Shown here: piece after piece, positions 27,788-38,617 of the stretch
How the letters are laid out: every line of letters starts with the position of its first letter
Position numbering within the stretch: the stretch's first letter is position 1
From: Roseiconus lacunae
GTDB lineage: Bacteria > Planctomycetota > Planctomycetia > Pirellulales > Pirellulaceae
DNA length: 64,000 nucleotides
Direction of reading: 5' to 3'
Assembly: GCF_008312935.1 (NCBI RefSeq)
Contig: NZ_VSZO01000007.1
Span: forward strand, 186,001 to 250,000
Notes under the pieces: model-generated
Told to the model about the DNA's origin: nothing
Database searches by the model: none
What the model saw: the letters and a program-made list of their open reading frames with translations, nothing else
Made by a program: the position numbers and the translations under genes

Positions 27788-30280
27788 CTATTCGCGTGTT
27801 CGGGTTTGATCAAGATTCAAAATTGCATGAATGGTCATTCCAAGTGCCGCAATCTCAGCTTGTTGGCTCGACGAAATAGTTTCGACAATAACGGCATCGA
27901 AACACGCTTGAAGCATTTCGGCGGCCCGTTCTGGTTCATCTTCAAAGCGTTTCAAGAAGTCCGCGTGTGCTTCCGCCAAACGCGTATCGACGCCCGAACG
28001 GGGCAATTTCGATGTGATTCGTTCGTACGCCACCGTCAAACGATCATGCGTTGCGAGCGACGGGTTTTCGATGAGCTGTTTGGCAAGATGCATCGCGGCC
28101 GCAAAGTATTGCTGTTCGTTCATCAGCACGAGCGCTTGCAGTGGGGTGTTCGTCCGTTCTCGCCTGGCGATACACGCCTCACGAGTCGGCGCGTCAAAAA
28201 TTGTCATCTGAGGTGGCGGTAATGCGCGTTTCCAAAACGTATAGACACTTCGGCGATAAATTGCATCGCCTTCGTCAGCGACAAAGGTCTTCGGATACGA
28301 ATTTGGCATCGCGACGATCTTCCACAGCCCGTCGGGTTGAGGTGGTTTGACGCTCTTGCCATAAAGGTCAAGGTTCAAAAGGCCGGTCGAAAACAGCAGT
28401 TGATCGCGAATCACTTCGCCGTCGTATCGATAGCGTGAACCACGGGCCAAAAAACGGTTGGCAGGGTCGTCGCGAAAATCACTCGACGGCGCCACCGCAC
28501 TTCGTCGATAGGTCTGTGAAGTCACCATCAATCGCATCAACTGTTTCACGTCCCAACCGGAATGAATGAACTGTGACGCTAGGTAGTCGAGCAGTTCCGG
28601 ATGACTAGGCGGTTCGCCTTGCGCGCCAAAGTCCTCGCTGGTCTTCACCAGCCCGACTCCAAAGAGTTGTTGCCAAAAACGATTGACCGTGACCCGCGCG
28701 GTTAGCGGATGCTCCGGGGCAACCATCCAGCGGGCAAGGTCCAGTCGCGTCGGCGTTTGCCCAGCCGATGCCATAGGGGGCAAGAACGAAGGCGTGTTGC
28801 GTTGTACAAGCTCGCCGGGCTGATCGTAGTTCCCGCGGACTAAAACATGTGCCGGACGGATTTCACTGCGTTCCTTCATGATCAGCGTTGCCGGGACGTT
28901 CATGACAACCGCTTCATACCGCTGCCGGACGACCCCTAGTTGCTTCTCAAGGTCGTCGTGATTTTGCTGCAGCTCAGAATCGTCTGGCGAACTGGTAAGC
29001 CTTTTTGCCGAGGCCGCAAGTTGTTTTTCCAGTGATGCTATTTCAGCGTTAAGCTTGCCCAACTGTTGTTTCTGGGATTCGTTGGGTAGCTCTAGATAAG
29101 GTGGTTGCAATCCACGTTTGAAATCCAAGCCGCGTCGTCCCCCGGTTTCGGGAGCACCGTCGAAGTTATTGAAGAAGGCATAGAACTGATAAAAATCTTT
29201 CTGCGACACCGGGTCATACTTGTGATCGTGACATACCGCGCATTCCAAAGTCAGACCGAGAAAGGCGGTTCCGACCGCAGAGACCCGATCGACCACATTC
29301 CGCGTAAAACTTTCTTCGGGTAGCGCGGTTCCGCGATCAATAATTAGGTGCAATCGATTGAACCCTGACGCGATCAATTGATCGGTTGTCGGGTCGGGAA
29401 GAAGATCGCCGGCAATCTGTGCCGTGGCAAAATCGTCGAAAGGCAAATTCTCATTGAACGCGCGAATGACCCAATCGCGATAAGGTGTCATCTCGCGATA
29501 GTGATCGTGATGCAACCCATTGGTATCTGCAAAGCGAACTAGGTCCAGCCAATACCGTGCCATGTGTTCGCCGTAGTGCTGTGATTCGAGCAATCGATCG
29601 ACCAGCTTCTCATACGCATGGCTGTCACCGTCGTGAATAAAGTCGTCGATTTGCTGACGAGTCGGCGGGAGTCCCGTGAGATCTAGTGACAAGCGACGAA
29701 TCAGAGTTCGCTTGTCCGCTTCCGGCGTAACCTTCAGTGGCCTCGATTGTAGTTCCGCCAATACAAAGCGATCGATCGCGTTGCGAACTTGTGAAGGTGA
29801 ATCGTTAATAGGTCCCGCATTCGTTGGCACTTCGGGGGATGCGATCGGCAAAAAAGACCAGTGTTCCTCGTACTCCGCTCCTTCGTCGATCCATCGCTTC
29901 AGCACGGCGACCTGGGAGTCGTTGAGTGGCTTTTTGAGCGACGGCGGAGGCATCATTAGATCGGGATCGTCGGTTGTGATCCGTTCAACAATGGCGTCGA
30001 AATCGATGTCTTCGGCGACATCAAGACGGAGTCCCGCACGACGATCGTTTTCGTCTGGTCCGTGGCAGAGAAAACAGTGGTTCGACAGAATTGGACGCAC
30101 GTCCTGATTGAAGGATACCGGCTGATCAGGAGGCATAGATTGACGCGTCTTGTCGTCACCGAAGGCGACAACAGAGGTCTCTCCCACCGCGATGCCTAGC
30201 GCCAACACCAAGATTTTAAGACGGAGCAGCGAATCAAATTTAAACGGCGATCGCGAAGACCTGCGAGCGGTGGATGCCAT
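27788..30280 (-). CDS. Planctomycete haem protein, PSCyt1-DUF1549-DUF1553
   Basis: An 830-residue exported protein. After a signal-like segment (LKILVLALGIAVGETSVVAF) comes the PSCyt1 haem motif in NQDVRPILSNHCFLCHGP, then the DUF1549 region with RRLSLDLTGLPPT and MARYWLDLVRFADTNGLHHD, a CxxCH in CAVCHDHKYDP, a coiled-coil insert and the DUF1553 region with TARVTVNRFWQQLFG and QTYRRSA. The frame is open to a TTG at 30334, with in-frame ATGs at 30304, 30295 and 30280; I took the last, which leaves a normal signal. Its DUF1501 partner follows by 33 bp. Divergent from a Gfo/Idh/MocA gene. Confidence 0.9.
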   Translation of the reverse strand: MASTARRSSRSPFKFDSLLRLKILVLALGIAVGETSVVAFGDDKTRQSMPPDQPVSFNQDVRPILSNHCFLCHGPDENDRRAGLRLDVAEDIDFDAIVERITTDDPDLMMPPPSLKKPLNDSQVAVLKRWIDEGAEYEEHWSFLPIASPEVPTNAGPINDSPSQVRNAIDRFVLAELQSRPLKVTPEADKRTLIRRLSLDLTGLPPTRQQIDDFIHDGDSHAYEKLVDRLLESQHYGEHMARYWLDLVRFADTNGLHHDHYREMTPYRDWVIRAFNENLPFDDFATAQIAGDLLPDPTTDQLIASGFNRLHLIIDRGTALPEESFTRNVVDRVSAVGTAFLGLTLECAVCHDHKYDPVSQKDFYQFYAFFNNFDGAPETGGRRGLDFKRGLQPPYLELPNESQKQQLGKLNAEIASLEKQLAASAKRLTSSPDDSELQQNHDDLEKQLGVVRQRYEAVVMNVPATLIMKERSEIRPAHVLVRGNYDQPGELVQRNTPSFLPPMASAGQTPTRLDLARWMVAPEHPLTARVTVNRFWQQLFGVGLVKTSEDFGAQGEPPSHPELLDYLASQFIHSGWDVKQLMRLMVTSQTYRRSAVAPSSDFRDDPANRFLARGSRYRYDGEVIRDQLLFSTGLLNLDLYGKSVKPPQPDGLWKIVAMPNSYPKTFVADEGDAIYRRSVYTFWKRALPPPQMTIFDAPTREACIARRERTNTPLQALVLMNEQQYFAAAMHLAKQLIENPSLATHDRLTVAYERITSKLPRSGVDTRLAEAHADFLKRFEDEPERAAEMLQACFDAVIVETISSSQQAEIAALGMTIHAILNLDQTRTRE

Positions 30281-30615
30281 ATCGGCCGCGAACATAGTGT
30301 GCATTGATCGTAAAATTAAGTTCGTCGTTTCCAAGCGGTACGAGATCTAATCCGCCTCGCACAATCTGCAGTGTAGCATCTGGAACGAGTACTTTTTAGC
30401 CGATGGGACCACAGCAGATCGCAGCGACGCCGCCGGTGGATCACGTTGCCACTCAAGCCCGCAGCTCGATCGACTGAAGCACGTTTACAGCACCACAATT
30501 TTTGAAACGCTTGCGATGCCCTGTACGAGGCGAGATAATCAGGTATTCAGAACTTAAATGATTGACTGAATCTCAACATGACCCCGCTTCCCCCTCTAGT
30601 GCAGGTGCGCCCGTT

Positions 30616-31974
30616 ATGGATCGTCGTAATTTTTTGACCGGTACCGCCGCAGCCACGACCGTGACCGCTCTGACAAGCGGCGCGAGTGCCGACAACGAAC
30701 GACGTCCCCGACGTGTCGGCCTAATTGGGTGCGGCTGGTATGGCAAGTGCGATCTGTTGCAGTTGATGAATGTCGAACCGATCGAAGTTGTCTCGCTGTG
30801 TGATGTCGATTCGCAATTGCTCGGCGAGTGTGCCGATCTGATTCAGTCGCGACAGGTGTCAAAAAAACGACCGAAGGTCTATGCGTCGTACACTGAAATG
30901 TTAAAGGCGAATCAACTGGATATTGTCTTGGTGGCGACGCCGGACCATTGGCACGCGTTGCCGATGATTGCCGCGGTTAACTCGGGCGCCGACGTGTACG
31001 TGCAAAAGCCAACGGCGTGCGATGTGTTAGAAAGTAAAGCGATGCTGGATGCGGCCAGAAAAACCGGGCGCGTCGTCCAGGTTGGAACACAGCGACGCAG
31101 TACGCCGCACTTGGTTGAAGCAAAAAACAAGGTCGTCGATGCCGGACTGTTGGGCGACGTTGCCTACGCAGAGATCTGTTGTTATTACCACATGCGAACG
31201 CGAAAGAATCCGCCCGACACGGCACCTCCAAAGCAGTTGGACTATGACGCTTGGACCGGACCGGCCCCCATGCGGCCATACAACGAACTTGTCCACCCGC
31301 GCGGTTGGCGGGCATTCATGGAATACGGCAACGGGATCGTCGGCGATATGTGCGTTCACATGCTTGACATGGTGCGTTGGCAATTGGGACTCGGTTGGCC
31401 GAAACGCATTAGCAGCAACGGTGGCATCTATGTTGACCATGATTCCAAAGCCAACATCAGTGATACGCAAACGGCCCGCTTTGAATTTGACGAACTGGAC
31501 GTCAACTGGATTCACCGCACCTGGGGACACGCCCCCGATCCAGAGTGGCCGTGGGCGGGAATCATCTATGGTGACAAGGGAACGCTTAAATTAAGCGTCA
31601 ACAAATACGAGTTCACGCCTCGAAATGGCGGGCAAACGTTGACCGGAAGCGCCGTGATCGAACTCGATCAATATCCCACTGACAAAGGCGACGAAAAAGA
31701 TTGGCGTTTGGAACTGCACGTTGCCTCGGCGATCCGTGATCACATGAAGGACTTTCTGACCGCGATCGACCAGCGCTCGCGCCCCGTTGCCGATATCGAA
31801 CAAGGTCACATTTCCAGCGCCGCATGTGTTTTAGCAAATGTCTCGATGGATCTTGACGGCCGAACGCTGGAGTTCGATCCAGCAACCCACACGGTTCGCA
31901 ATGACAGCGAAGCCAATGAGAAGCTGAAGCGTCCGTACCGCAAACCGTATTCGCACCCATCAGTTGATGCATAG
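30616..31974 (+). CDS. Tat-exported Gfo/Idh/MocA-family oxidoreductase
   Basis: A 452-residue dehydrogenase with an export signal: MDRRNFLTGTAAATTVTAL is a twin-arginine leader, so a folded, cofactor-loaded enzyme is moved to the periplasm. The Rossmann motif is RVGLIGCGWYGKCD, the EKP-like motif is YVQKPTACDV, and GNGIVGDMCVHMLDMVRW is the second-domain segment. Family members with this leader are abundant in planctomycetes and often act on sugars. A TTG start at 30562 would add 18 residues; ATG at 30616 begins the Tat signal directly. It lies divergent from the DUF1549 gene with about 335 bp between starts. Confidence 0.9.
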   Translation: MDRRNFLTGTAAATTVTALTSGASADNERRPRRVGLIGCGWYGKCDLLQLMNVEPIEVVSLCDVDSQLLGECADLIQSRQVSKKRPKVYASYTEMLKANQLDIVLVATPDHWHALPMIAAVNSGADVYVQKPTACDVLESKAMLDAARKTGRVVQVGTQRRSTPHLVEAKNKVVDAGLLGDVAYAEICCYYHMRTRKNPPDTAPPKQLDYDAWTGPAPMRPYNELVHPRGWRAFMEYGNGIVGDMCVHMLDMVRWQLGLGWPKRISSNGGIYVDHDSKANISDTQTARFEFDELDVNWIHRTWGHAPDPEWPWAGIIYGDKGTLKLSVNKYEFTPRNGGQTLTGSAVIELDQYPTDKGDEKDWRLELHVASAIRDHMKDFLTAIDQRSRPVADIEQGHISSAACVLANVSMDLDGRTLEFDPATHTVRNDSEANEKLKRPYRKPYSHPSVDA

Positions 31975-31996
31975 CCCGGGCTTACTGATGGAGCGG

Positions 31997-34579
31997 TCAA
32001 TCACGCGCGTCACGTCGGCCGCTGGCGACCAAATCGTCTTCGCCGGCTTCTTCGGACAAGACCTCGTCTGTCGTTTGGGGATCTGCTTTGCGACACGCGT
32101 CGGTTAGTTTCTCGGCAAGGTCGTCCATCCAGTCTTCCCAGCTTTCGACGGTGGTTCCGTCGGGTGGAACGTTCGCCATTTCATCGAGAAACAAGATCAT
32201 CCGCAAGCAATGACGCAGCAGGATTCCTTCTTCCTTCTGCAACTTCTTGGTCGTGATGTACTTGTCAAAATCGAGGTCATACTGCAGCAGTTCTCCGACG
32301 ATCCAGACCGGCCGGATACGAACACTGTCAATACGCGGAAAGTCGTTTTGAAAGAGCCGGTGGACTTTTTCACCAATCGTGAGAGGCCAGACCTTTGGCT
32401 CTTCGAACATCACCCGCCCAAATCCCCGATCTTGAATTTCTTCTTCCTCGTCCCCTTGCGATGCACCGAGTTCTTCGGGGGTGACGATGCCGCGTGTCAA
32501 CAGTTCAGCATCCAAATACTCGGTCGCGAGTTTTCCGGGGGGCATGTCCTCAAGTTTCGGGACTCGTGTGAAGCGTGCGACGGTCCCCGGGACTTCAAGC
32601 ACGCTTTCCAGAGTTGCGATCCTCTCTTGGTCGTCCGCCTTTGCGATTAGGTCAGCCATATAGACGCCGTAGATCGGGTTGATACTACGCAGGTGGACCA
32701 ACCGGTCAAGCTTCTCGGTTGGCACGGCTTCGACGGGATGGTAGTTCTCTAAGTCATAGCGTTTTGGCCTCGTCGCCGTTGAATCAAGCTCCGGTGTGAC
32801 GTCGTCTTTGGAAACAACTTCAGGCTCGGATGATTCCCGTGTCTCATCGTCACTTTTCATCTGGTCCAAGATTTCACCAAAGAGTCCGCCTGTCGCCGGC
32901 GGCTCGGAGCCAGGCGGATCGATCGCTTTCGATTTACCCGTCTTCGCAGACGCGGGTAACTTCGAATCGCCGCTTTCCTTGGTTGCGGACGATTTCTCCA
33001 TTGGTTCGGGCAACGGATTCGGATCGATGTAGCCTGCCTGCCAAAGGGTGACGAGCATTTGATTGAGTTCACGCTGCGCCTCGTCGACCTTTTTGGGGAC
33101 CATCAATCGACGTCCGACGAGGTCACGGAGCGGCTGGACTGAGGGTGACTTTCCGAGCATGTATGCCAGAAGCCGCCAAGGTAAATGGCCACGACTGGAA
33201 AGGTTCGCCGACTTCGCTTCTCGTAAGCTAATGAACTGTTGCTCGGTCCAATAGGTTTCGCCGGCGCGGCGTTTGGGCATTTTCTTCTTAAGCTGTTTCT
33301 TAGCCTTCAGCAGCCCTGGATCTTTGGTGTCTTCTGGGATCGAATCAAACTTTTCTCGCCATTTATTAAGTTTGACGTCATCTTCATGAGCGAACGCGTA
33401 AACGTAACCGCGATCATCGTATTGCGGCCGTCCCGCTCGACCGAAGATTTGCTGGGCCGAAGCGGTGTCAACGAGCCGTTTTTTATCTTTGGGCCCTTTC
33501 ATCAAATTGGGCAACACGACACTGCGAGCGGGCAGATTAATTCCGGCCGCCAAGGTCTCCGTGCAGACACACATCGCCAGCAGCTTGCGTTCAAAAAGCT
33601 CTTCGACCATCCGTCGATAGCGAGGCATCACTCCGGCATGGTGGACTCCGACCCCACGCATCAAGATCTGTTTTAGTTTAGGCCCCGCCCCGGTCGAGAG
33701 ATCGGCGGCGTTTAGGTAGTCGGCGAGTTCGCTCTGGCGAGCCTTGTCGATTAGGCGTTTACCTTTGAGCATCTCGGCAACCGTCCAACATTGAGCGCGG
33801 CTGAAGCAGAAAACCAACGAGGGTGTTCGTCGTTCGTCTTCGTCGCCGCCGGAGATTCGTTCGGCAAAGTCGTTTAGGATCTCATCGTCGATCCATTCGT
33901 ATTGCAGCGGTACCTTGCGTTCGTCACCGGTCACCAACTGCAATCGCCGATCGTGCGCCCGAGAAAGCCACGAGGTGAATTCGTATGCGTTTCCGACAGT
34001 CGCACTGAGTAGCATCGTTCGAACATGTGGCGGAAGCAACGCCAGCGTTAATTCCCAAACGATTCCACGTTCCGGATCATTAAACGAGTGAAATTCATCC
34101 ATGACCACCGAGGTCACGTCGGCGAAATCGAATGCGTCCGTATTCAGCAATCGATTGAGCAAAATTTCTGCGACGACCACGAGCACCGGCGCGTCAGCGT
34201 TGACCCGGCGGTTCCCCGTAACCAAGCCGACACTATCGGCAGGAAAGCCCCAACGGACCGCGCTTGCGCGAAGCTCATCCAGTTTTTGGTCCGTTAGCGC
34301 GATCAGCGGTGTCGTGTAATACATCCGCTTTCCGGTGCGCAGCGCTTCGTAGACTGCCGATTCGGCGATCATCGTTTTGCCGGTTCCCGTCGGAGCGCAG
34401 ATAAGCACTCCTTGGTCTCCTAACCCTGGATCACCGGCGAAATACGCCAGCATTGCTTCTTCCTGAACTGGATAGGGATCATAGGGAAGAAGAGAGAAAT
34501 ATTCGGAGGCCAGGGTGTCGCGATCAATCTCTGGATCCACCGTCGCTTTTCCGTGGTCCGTTTCGGTTGGTTTATTCAT
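31997..34579 (-). CDS. Ski2-like DExH-box helicase
   Basis: An 860-residue SF2 helicase. Motif [10 protein letters not shown] (61-69), motif II DEFH (161-164), motif III SAT (192-194), and motif [14 protein letters not shown] are all visible, with [19 protein letters not shown] and [16 protein letters not shown] before motif VI, a pattern of Ski2/Mtr4-like RNA helicases. After the core comes a low-complexity acidic insert (about 535-610) and a C-terminal domain that resembles the DUF3516 type seen in bacterial Ski2-like helicases. It probably unwinds RNA; its partner nuclease is not in this window. ATG at 34579, monocistronic and divergent from the SHD1 protein gene. Confidence 0.92.
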   Translation of the reverse strand: MNKPTETDHGKATVDPEIDRDTLASEYFSLLPYDPYPVQEEAMLAYFAGDPGLGDQGVLICAPTGTGKTMIAESAVYEALRTGKRMYYTTPLIALTDQKLDELRASAVRWGFPADSVGLVTGNRRVNADAPVLVVVAEILLNRLLNTDAFDFADVTSVVMDEFHSFNDPERGIVWELTLALLPPHVRTMLLSATVGNAYEFTSWLSRAHDRRLQLVTGDERKVPLQYEWIDDEILNDFAERISGGDEDERRTPSLVFCFSRAQCWTVAEMLKGKRLIDKARQSELADYLNAADLSTGAGPKLKQILMRGVGVHHAGVMPRYRRMVEELFERKLLAMCVCTETLAAGINLPARSVVLPNLMKGPKDKKRLVDTASAQQIFGRAGRPQYDDRGYVYAFAHEDDVKLNKWREKFDSIPEDTKDPGLLKAKKQLKKKMPKRRAGETYWTEQQFISLREAKSANLSSRGHLPWRLLAYMLGKSPSVQPLRDLVGRRLMVPKKVDEAQRELNQMLVTLWQAGYIDPNPLPEPMEKSSATKESGDSKLPASAKTGKSKAIDPPGSEPPATGGLFGEILDQMKSDDETRESSEPEVVSKDDVTPELDSTATRPKRYDLENYHPVEAVPTEKLDRLVHLRSINPIYGVYMADLIAKADDQERIATLESVLEVPGTVARFTRVPKLEDMPPGKLATEYLDAELLTRGIVTPEELGASQGDEEEEIQDRGFGRVMFEEPKVWPLTIGEKVHRLFQNDFPRIDSVRIRPVWIVGELLQYDLDFDKYITTKKLQKEEGILLRHCLRMILFLDEMANVPPDGTTVESWEDWMDDLAEKLTDACRKADPQTTDEVLSEEAGEDDLVASGRRDARD

Positions 34580-34680
34580 CCCCTTGTTTTATCACGTGGA
34601 CTCGGAATTGGGATGGTGTAGCGGGTACAATTGTTGACCTGTTCTTATTCTTCTCAATCACATCTCATCGAGAGTCGATC

Positions 34681-36816
34681 ATGTTTGGAGAGTTGTCGAT
34701 TCAGTTTCCTCGACGAATTTTTAGTACGCTCATGCTCATGGCATCCGTGCTGCTTGCATCTTCCGCACGCGGACAATCGTCTGGGGGCATGCCGCCTGGA
34801 ATCAAGCTCAAGCCGGCCGCGGGTGAGCAAATCGAGGTCTTGTTTTTGGGGGATTGGCGCCCGGGGCAAGTCGTCGACGTCTCACGCAATGAAGTGATGG
34901 CGGATTTTGAATTTGGTGCGTCAACACAGCGTCGCACGTTTCCGCTTCATGAGACGCGTTACCCCTGGCAAGCCAAGGTGATTTCGCCGGTTTATAACTG
35001 GAAAGACAAGTCGGGCCAGTTTTCGGTCAAGGCGGCCGTGCTGGACAACGATCGTGACGCAAACACCGTCACGCTTTACCGTTTGGACACCAACGCCGAA
35101 ATCACCGTTCCGATCGACAAGCTTTCCGAAGTTGACCAGCGTCGCCTGGAAAAGATTCTTGGCAACGCTCCACTGAAAATCACCCCGCCGCCGCCGGTCG
35201 AAGTTTTCCGCACCGGGACACTGAGTATGTCAGCGGGATGGCAGACAGAAACGAACCTAGGGGGCGTCTCGGCGGACCCACCGACCGTCGAGGTCGCCGT
35301 CCCTTCCGGCGGAGCGGTGTTTCCGAAACTCGATTTTTGGGACAATTTACTTTCGGTCTATCCGATCGGATCATCGGCCGGCTGGATGGCGGCCGCAACC
35401 GGCTCGGGAAGCGGGCACGGCAAAGATGATTTCCCTGGCCGCTTGGTTTGGGCGACCATTGCCGATGGCAAAGTTCGCAAAGTCCAATCGATTCCTCACG
35501 GTGAGATTTTGGTCGCGGTCGACCCCGCCTCCCAAAAGGTCTTGACGGTCGGGTCGAGCGACGATTCGAAGTCGACGCTTTGTGTTTGGTCGGCCAGCCC
35601 AAAAACCGATAAAGCGAAGCCGATCGTTCGTTGGGTCAGCCACAAAGATTCGTGGAGCGGAAACCCGTTCGCCGAATTTGTCGGCCCGAACTTGGTGATC
35701 CACCGCTGGGGTGACTCGCAATACGTCGTTTGGGACATCGAAGCCAAAACGGCTGTCTATGAAGTAAAGCAAGAATCCTTTTTCGATGCACCTCCGGTCA
35801 TCAGTCCGGGGAAACGCTACTTGGCGCTACCGGAGGACAAAGCGGTGCGTTTGATCAATGCCGCCGATGGTATGACCTTGGCGACGCTGCCGATCGAAGG
35901 CGGCCGGACATCGGCCGTCGCATTTGACGCGCGGGGTGAGAACCTGGCCGTGTTGACCAATAATCAGCTCGCCATTTGGCAACTCGGTTCGTCATCGGAG
36001 CCCTCGCGTTACAACGCTAGTTCGGTTGGGTCACCGTTCGGGCAAAAGCTGGCTTGGGTCGATGAAACCAGTTTGCTTGTTGACGGAAAGACATTGTTCG
36101 ATCTTGATCGTGAACTACCGATCTGGAACTACACACCGGCCTTCGCCGAAGTCGTTCGTGGCAGTGGGTTTCGTGAGGTCACGAAAGTCGCGTCGGGGCG
36201 ATTCTGTTACGGAGTCCAACTTCGCGAGCGAGATTTCCAAGCCTTCGTGATTGGCGCGGTTGAACTGCCCGGTGATGGGGTGCGAGACACGATCGCTCGC
36301 GTTGACCGAGACAAGCTTTGGACTCTAGAAGCGGGTTCCAATGTGATGATCGAAACGAATTGCGGTTCGTACAACGCGGCGGCCCGGTCAGGTTTGGAGG
36401 CCGCCGCCCGAGCCTGTGGTTGGATCGTGCAGCCTTCGGCGACGATCGTCATCAAGGCCGAGATGGGACGCTCCAAACAGCAGACCGTGACGTATGAACA
36501 AATCGGCGGCGGACAAAGCCAGTCGGTCACCGTCGCTCCGTATTATTCAAATGTCGTCGTGATGGATGGGGACACCAGATTGTGGTCGACGGGCACATCC
36601 AGTGGTGGTGCCCCGTCATTCATGTGGGTTAAAAAGGACGAATCGATTCAAAGCCGTGTACGTGAAACCGAGAAGCCGGATCCTGAATTTTTCCAGCGCG
36701 TGGAATTCCCCGGCAAAATTCTGCACCCACGCTACCAGGGCGGTTTCGGAACTTCGACCTACGGCAAACGTGGTCTGATCGCCCAACCGCTGAGCGATTT
36801 GCCGATGTTGCCATGA
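34681..36816 (+). CDS. Exported SHD1-domain protein with WD40-like repeats
   Basis: A 711-residue protein with a signal peptide (STLMLMASVLLASSARGQ). Residues about 100-160 match the SHD1 (SLA1 homology 1) domain: YNWKDKSGQFSVKAAVLD, then VTLYRLDTNAEITVPIDKLS and VDQRRLEKIL. In yeast Sla1 this domain binds NPFxD sorting signals; in planctomycetes it is widespread and of unknown role. The middle (about 200-560) has WD40-like strand repeats (VVWDIEAKTAVYE, LAIWQLGSS). ATG at 34681 was chosen since the open frame upstream to 34453 overlaps the helicase start and has no signal. Probably periplasmic scaffold; function unknown. Confidence 0.78.
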   Translation: MFGELSIQFPRRIFSTLMLMASVLLASSARGQSSGGMPPGIKLKPAAGEQIEVLFLGDWRPGQVVDVSRNEVMADFEFGASTQRRTFPLHETRYPWQAKVISPVYNWKDKSGQFSVKAAVLDNDRDANTVTLYRLDTNAEITVPIDKLSEVDQRRLEKILGNAPLKITPPPPVEVFRTGTLSMSAGWQTETNLGGVSADPPTVEVAVPSGGAVFPKLDFWDNLLSVYPIGSSAGWMAAATGSGSGHGKDDFPGRLVWATIADGKVRKVQSIPHGEILVAVDPASQKVLTVGSSDDSKSTLCVWSASPKTDKAKPIVRWVSHKDSWSGNPFAEFVGPNLVIHRWGDSQYVVWDIEAKTAVYEVKQESFFDAPPVISPGKRYLALPEDKAVRLINAADGMTLATLPIEGGRTSAVAFDARGENLAVLTNNQLAIWQLGSSSEPSRYNASSVGSPFGQKLAWVDETSLLVDGKTLFDLDRELPIWNYTPAFAEVVRGSGFREVTKVASGRFCYGVQLRERDFQAFVIGAVELPGDGVRDTIARVDRDKLWTLEAGSNVMIETNCGSYNAAARSGLEAAARACGWIVQPSATIVIKAEMGRSKQQTVTYEQIGGGQSQSVTVAPYYSNVVVMDGDTRLWSTGTSSGGAPSFMWVKKDESIQSRVRETEKPDPEFFQRVEFPGKILHPRYQGGFGTSTYGKRGLIAQPLSDLPMLP

Positions 36817-36857
36817 TCACCGATGCTTTTGTTTCGGTTCGAAATCGCGTTGAACGC

Positions 36858-36899
36858 GTTCGCGTTTGCTACAGCTTGGCTTTTAAAAACAACGCGAAC
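36858..36899 (+). terminator. Convergent-gene hairpin (candidate terminator)
   Basis: GTTCGCGTT (36858-36866) pairs exactly with AACGCGAAC (36891-36899) across a 24-base loop containing a run of T and A. It lies between the ends of the SHD1 gene and the CoA-disulfide reductase gene, which converge. No clear U tract follows, so a Rho-independent role is unproven. Confidence 0.35.
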
Positions 36900-36964
36900 G
36901 CCGTCGACTGGTTCGCCATGCTTGAATGATCAATGGCTGACTCGCACCGACAGACAGTGCTTCG

Positions 36965-38617
36965 CTACGGTTGCGGATGAAACAGTAGCCAAGCTTTATA
37001 GCCACCGCTGATGTTTCGGACGTCGAATCCGTTCTGCATCAGCACACGGGTTGCCAAGTAACCTCGCATTCCAACTTGACAGTAGGTAACGATGGTCTTG
37101 TCTTGGGGAACTTCCCCCAATCGATCACGCAAGGTCTCGATCGGAATGTTGATGGCACCTGGGATTGCCCCGTTTTCGAACTCAGCTTCGCTGCGTACGT
37201 CGAGTAAAAACATATCGGAGCTGGTTTGAACTTCGGCCGGGATACGATCGACTTGGGTGATCGGGTGGTCACCACGCAGCACTCCCGATGCCACGAAACC
37301 CAACATGTTAACCGGGTCTTTCGCATGTCCGAATTGCGGCGCGTAGCACAGTTCTGACTCTTCGAGTTCTTCGACCGACATGTTGCCTTGGATCGCGGTG
37401 GCAATCACGTCGATGCGTTTATCGACGCCGTTGCTGCCGACACCTTGTGCGCCTAAGATCGCACCGGATTCGGGATGAAACAGAAGCTTCAACGTCATTG
37501 GGCTGGCACCCGGGTAGTAGCCCGCGTGGTCGGACGGATGAATGTAGACTTTCTCGAAATCGACACTGGCCGCTTTGAGTTGCTTCTCGCTTTGCCCGGT
37601 CATGGCTGCGGCTTTGCCGAACGCACCAACAATCGCGGTGCCTTGGGTGCCGCGGTAGGCTGTTTGTCGACCAAAGATATGATCAGCGGCGATCCGCCCC
37701 TGGCGATTTGCGGGCCCCGCTAGGGGAACTTGCACCATCGCGCCGGATACAAAGTCTTCGACCTGGACCACGTCTCCGACCGCATATATGTCTGGGTCGT
37801 TGGTTTGCATGTGCTCATCGACATTGATGCCGCCGCGCGGACCACATTCCAGTCCCGCGTCAATGGCGAGTCCGTTTTCTGGTCGTACGCCAACGCTGAG
37901 CACAACGAAATCTGCGTCAAGCGTCTCTCCAGACTTCAGTTGGATCGCCAGGCCATCATCTCGGTCACGAAATTCGGTTGCCGATTCATTCAGGCGAATC
38001 TGAATTCCCTGACCGCGAAGTTCTTGATCGATCGGCGTGATCATTTCCGCATCCCAGGGCGGCAGGATTTGCGAAGCCAGTTCGACAATGGTCACATCAA
38101 TTCCGCGCTTGCGGAGATTTTCGGCGACTTCGATTCCGATAAAGCCAGCTCCGACAATCACGGCGTGTCGTGCCCCCGACGTCGCCAATTGGTGCATGCG
38201 ATCGGCATCATTCAAATCACGCAGCCCCAGAATAAGCTTGTGGTCGATGCCAGGAATTGGGGGACGAAATGGAGCGGCGCCCGTTGCGATAATCAGTTTG
38301 TCATAGTGTTCGACGTAGCCCGATCCGCTGTTTCGATCATGCACATGGACCGCTTTGGTCTCGCGATCGATTTTCGAAACCTCGGCGTTGACGCGAACAT
38401 CAAGTCGATGTCGCGAACGCAACATCTCGATCGGTGCGACCAGTAACTTGTCGCGCGACAAGATTTCTCCGCCGACGTAGTAGGGCATTCCACAATTTGC
38501 GAACGAGGGATGTTCGCCACGTTCGAGCACGACGATCTCTGCGTGTTCGTCTAATCGCCGTGCCCGCGCCGCCGCTGACGCCCCGCCTGCTACACCGCCA
38601 ATGATGACAATCTTCAT
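36965..38617 (-). CDS. CoA-disulfide reductase with C-terminal rhodanese domain
   Basis: A 550-residue flavoprotein. FAD binding is GGVAGGASAAARARR at the N-terminus, the redox-active Cys42 lies in SFANCGMPYYVGG, NAD binding is VIVGAGFIGIEVAENL, and the dimerisation domain follows. Residues about 455-550 form a rhodanese domain with the active-site loop CQVGMRG (Cys513). This is the CoADR-RHD architecture, which reduces CoA disulfide or per/polysulfide using NAD(P)H and handles sulfane sulfur. Cytoplasmic. AAAGGA precedes ATG 38617. It points away from the signalling locus and is convergent with the SHD1 gene. Confidence 0.92.
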   Translation of the reverse strand: MKIVIIGGVAGGASAAARARRLDEHAEIVVLERGEHPSFANCGMPYYVGGEILSRDKLLVAPIEMLRSRHRLDVRVNAEVSKIDRETKAVHVHDRNSGSGYVEHYDKLIIATGAAPFRPPIPGIDHKLILGLRDLNDADRMHQLATSGARHAVIVGAGFIGIEVAENLRKRGIDVTIVELASQILPPWDAEMITPIDQELRGQGIQIRLNESATEFRDRDDGLAIQLKSGETLDADFVVLSVGVRPENGLAIDAGLECGPRGGINVDEHMQTNDPDIYAVGDVVQVEDFVSGAMVQVPLAGPANRQGRIAADHIFGRQTAYRGTQGTAIVGAFGKAAAMTGQSEKQLKAASVDFEKVYIHPSDHAGYYPGASPMTLKLLFHPESGAILGAQGVGSNGVDKRIDVIATAIQGNMSVEELEESELCYAPQFGHAKDPVNMLGFVASGVLRGDHPITQVDRIPAEVQTSSDMFLLDVRSEAEFENGAIPGAINIPIETLRDRLGEVPQDKTIVTYCQVGMRGYLATRVLMQNGFDVRNISGGYKAWLLFHPQP

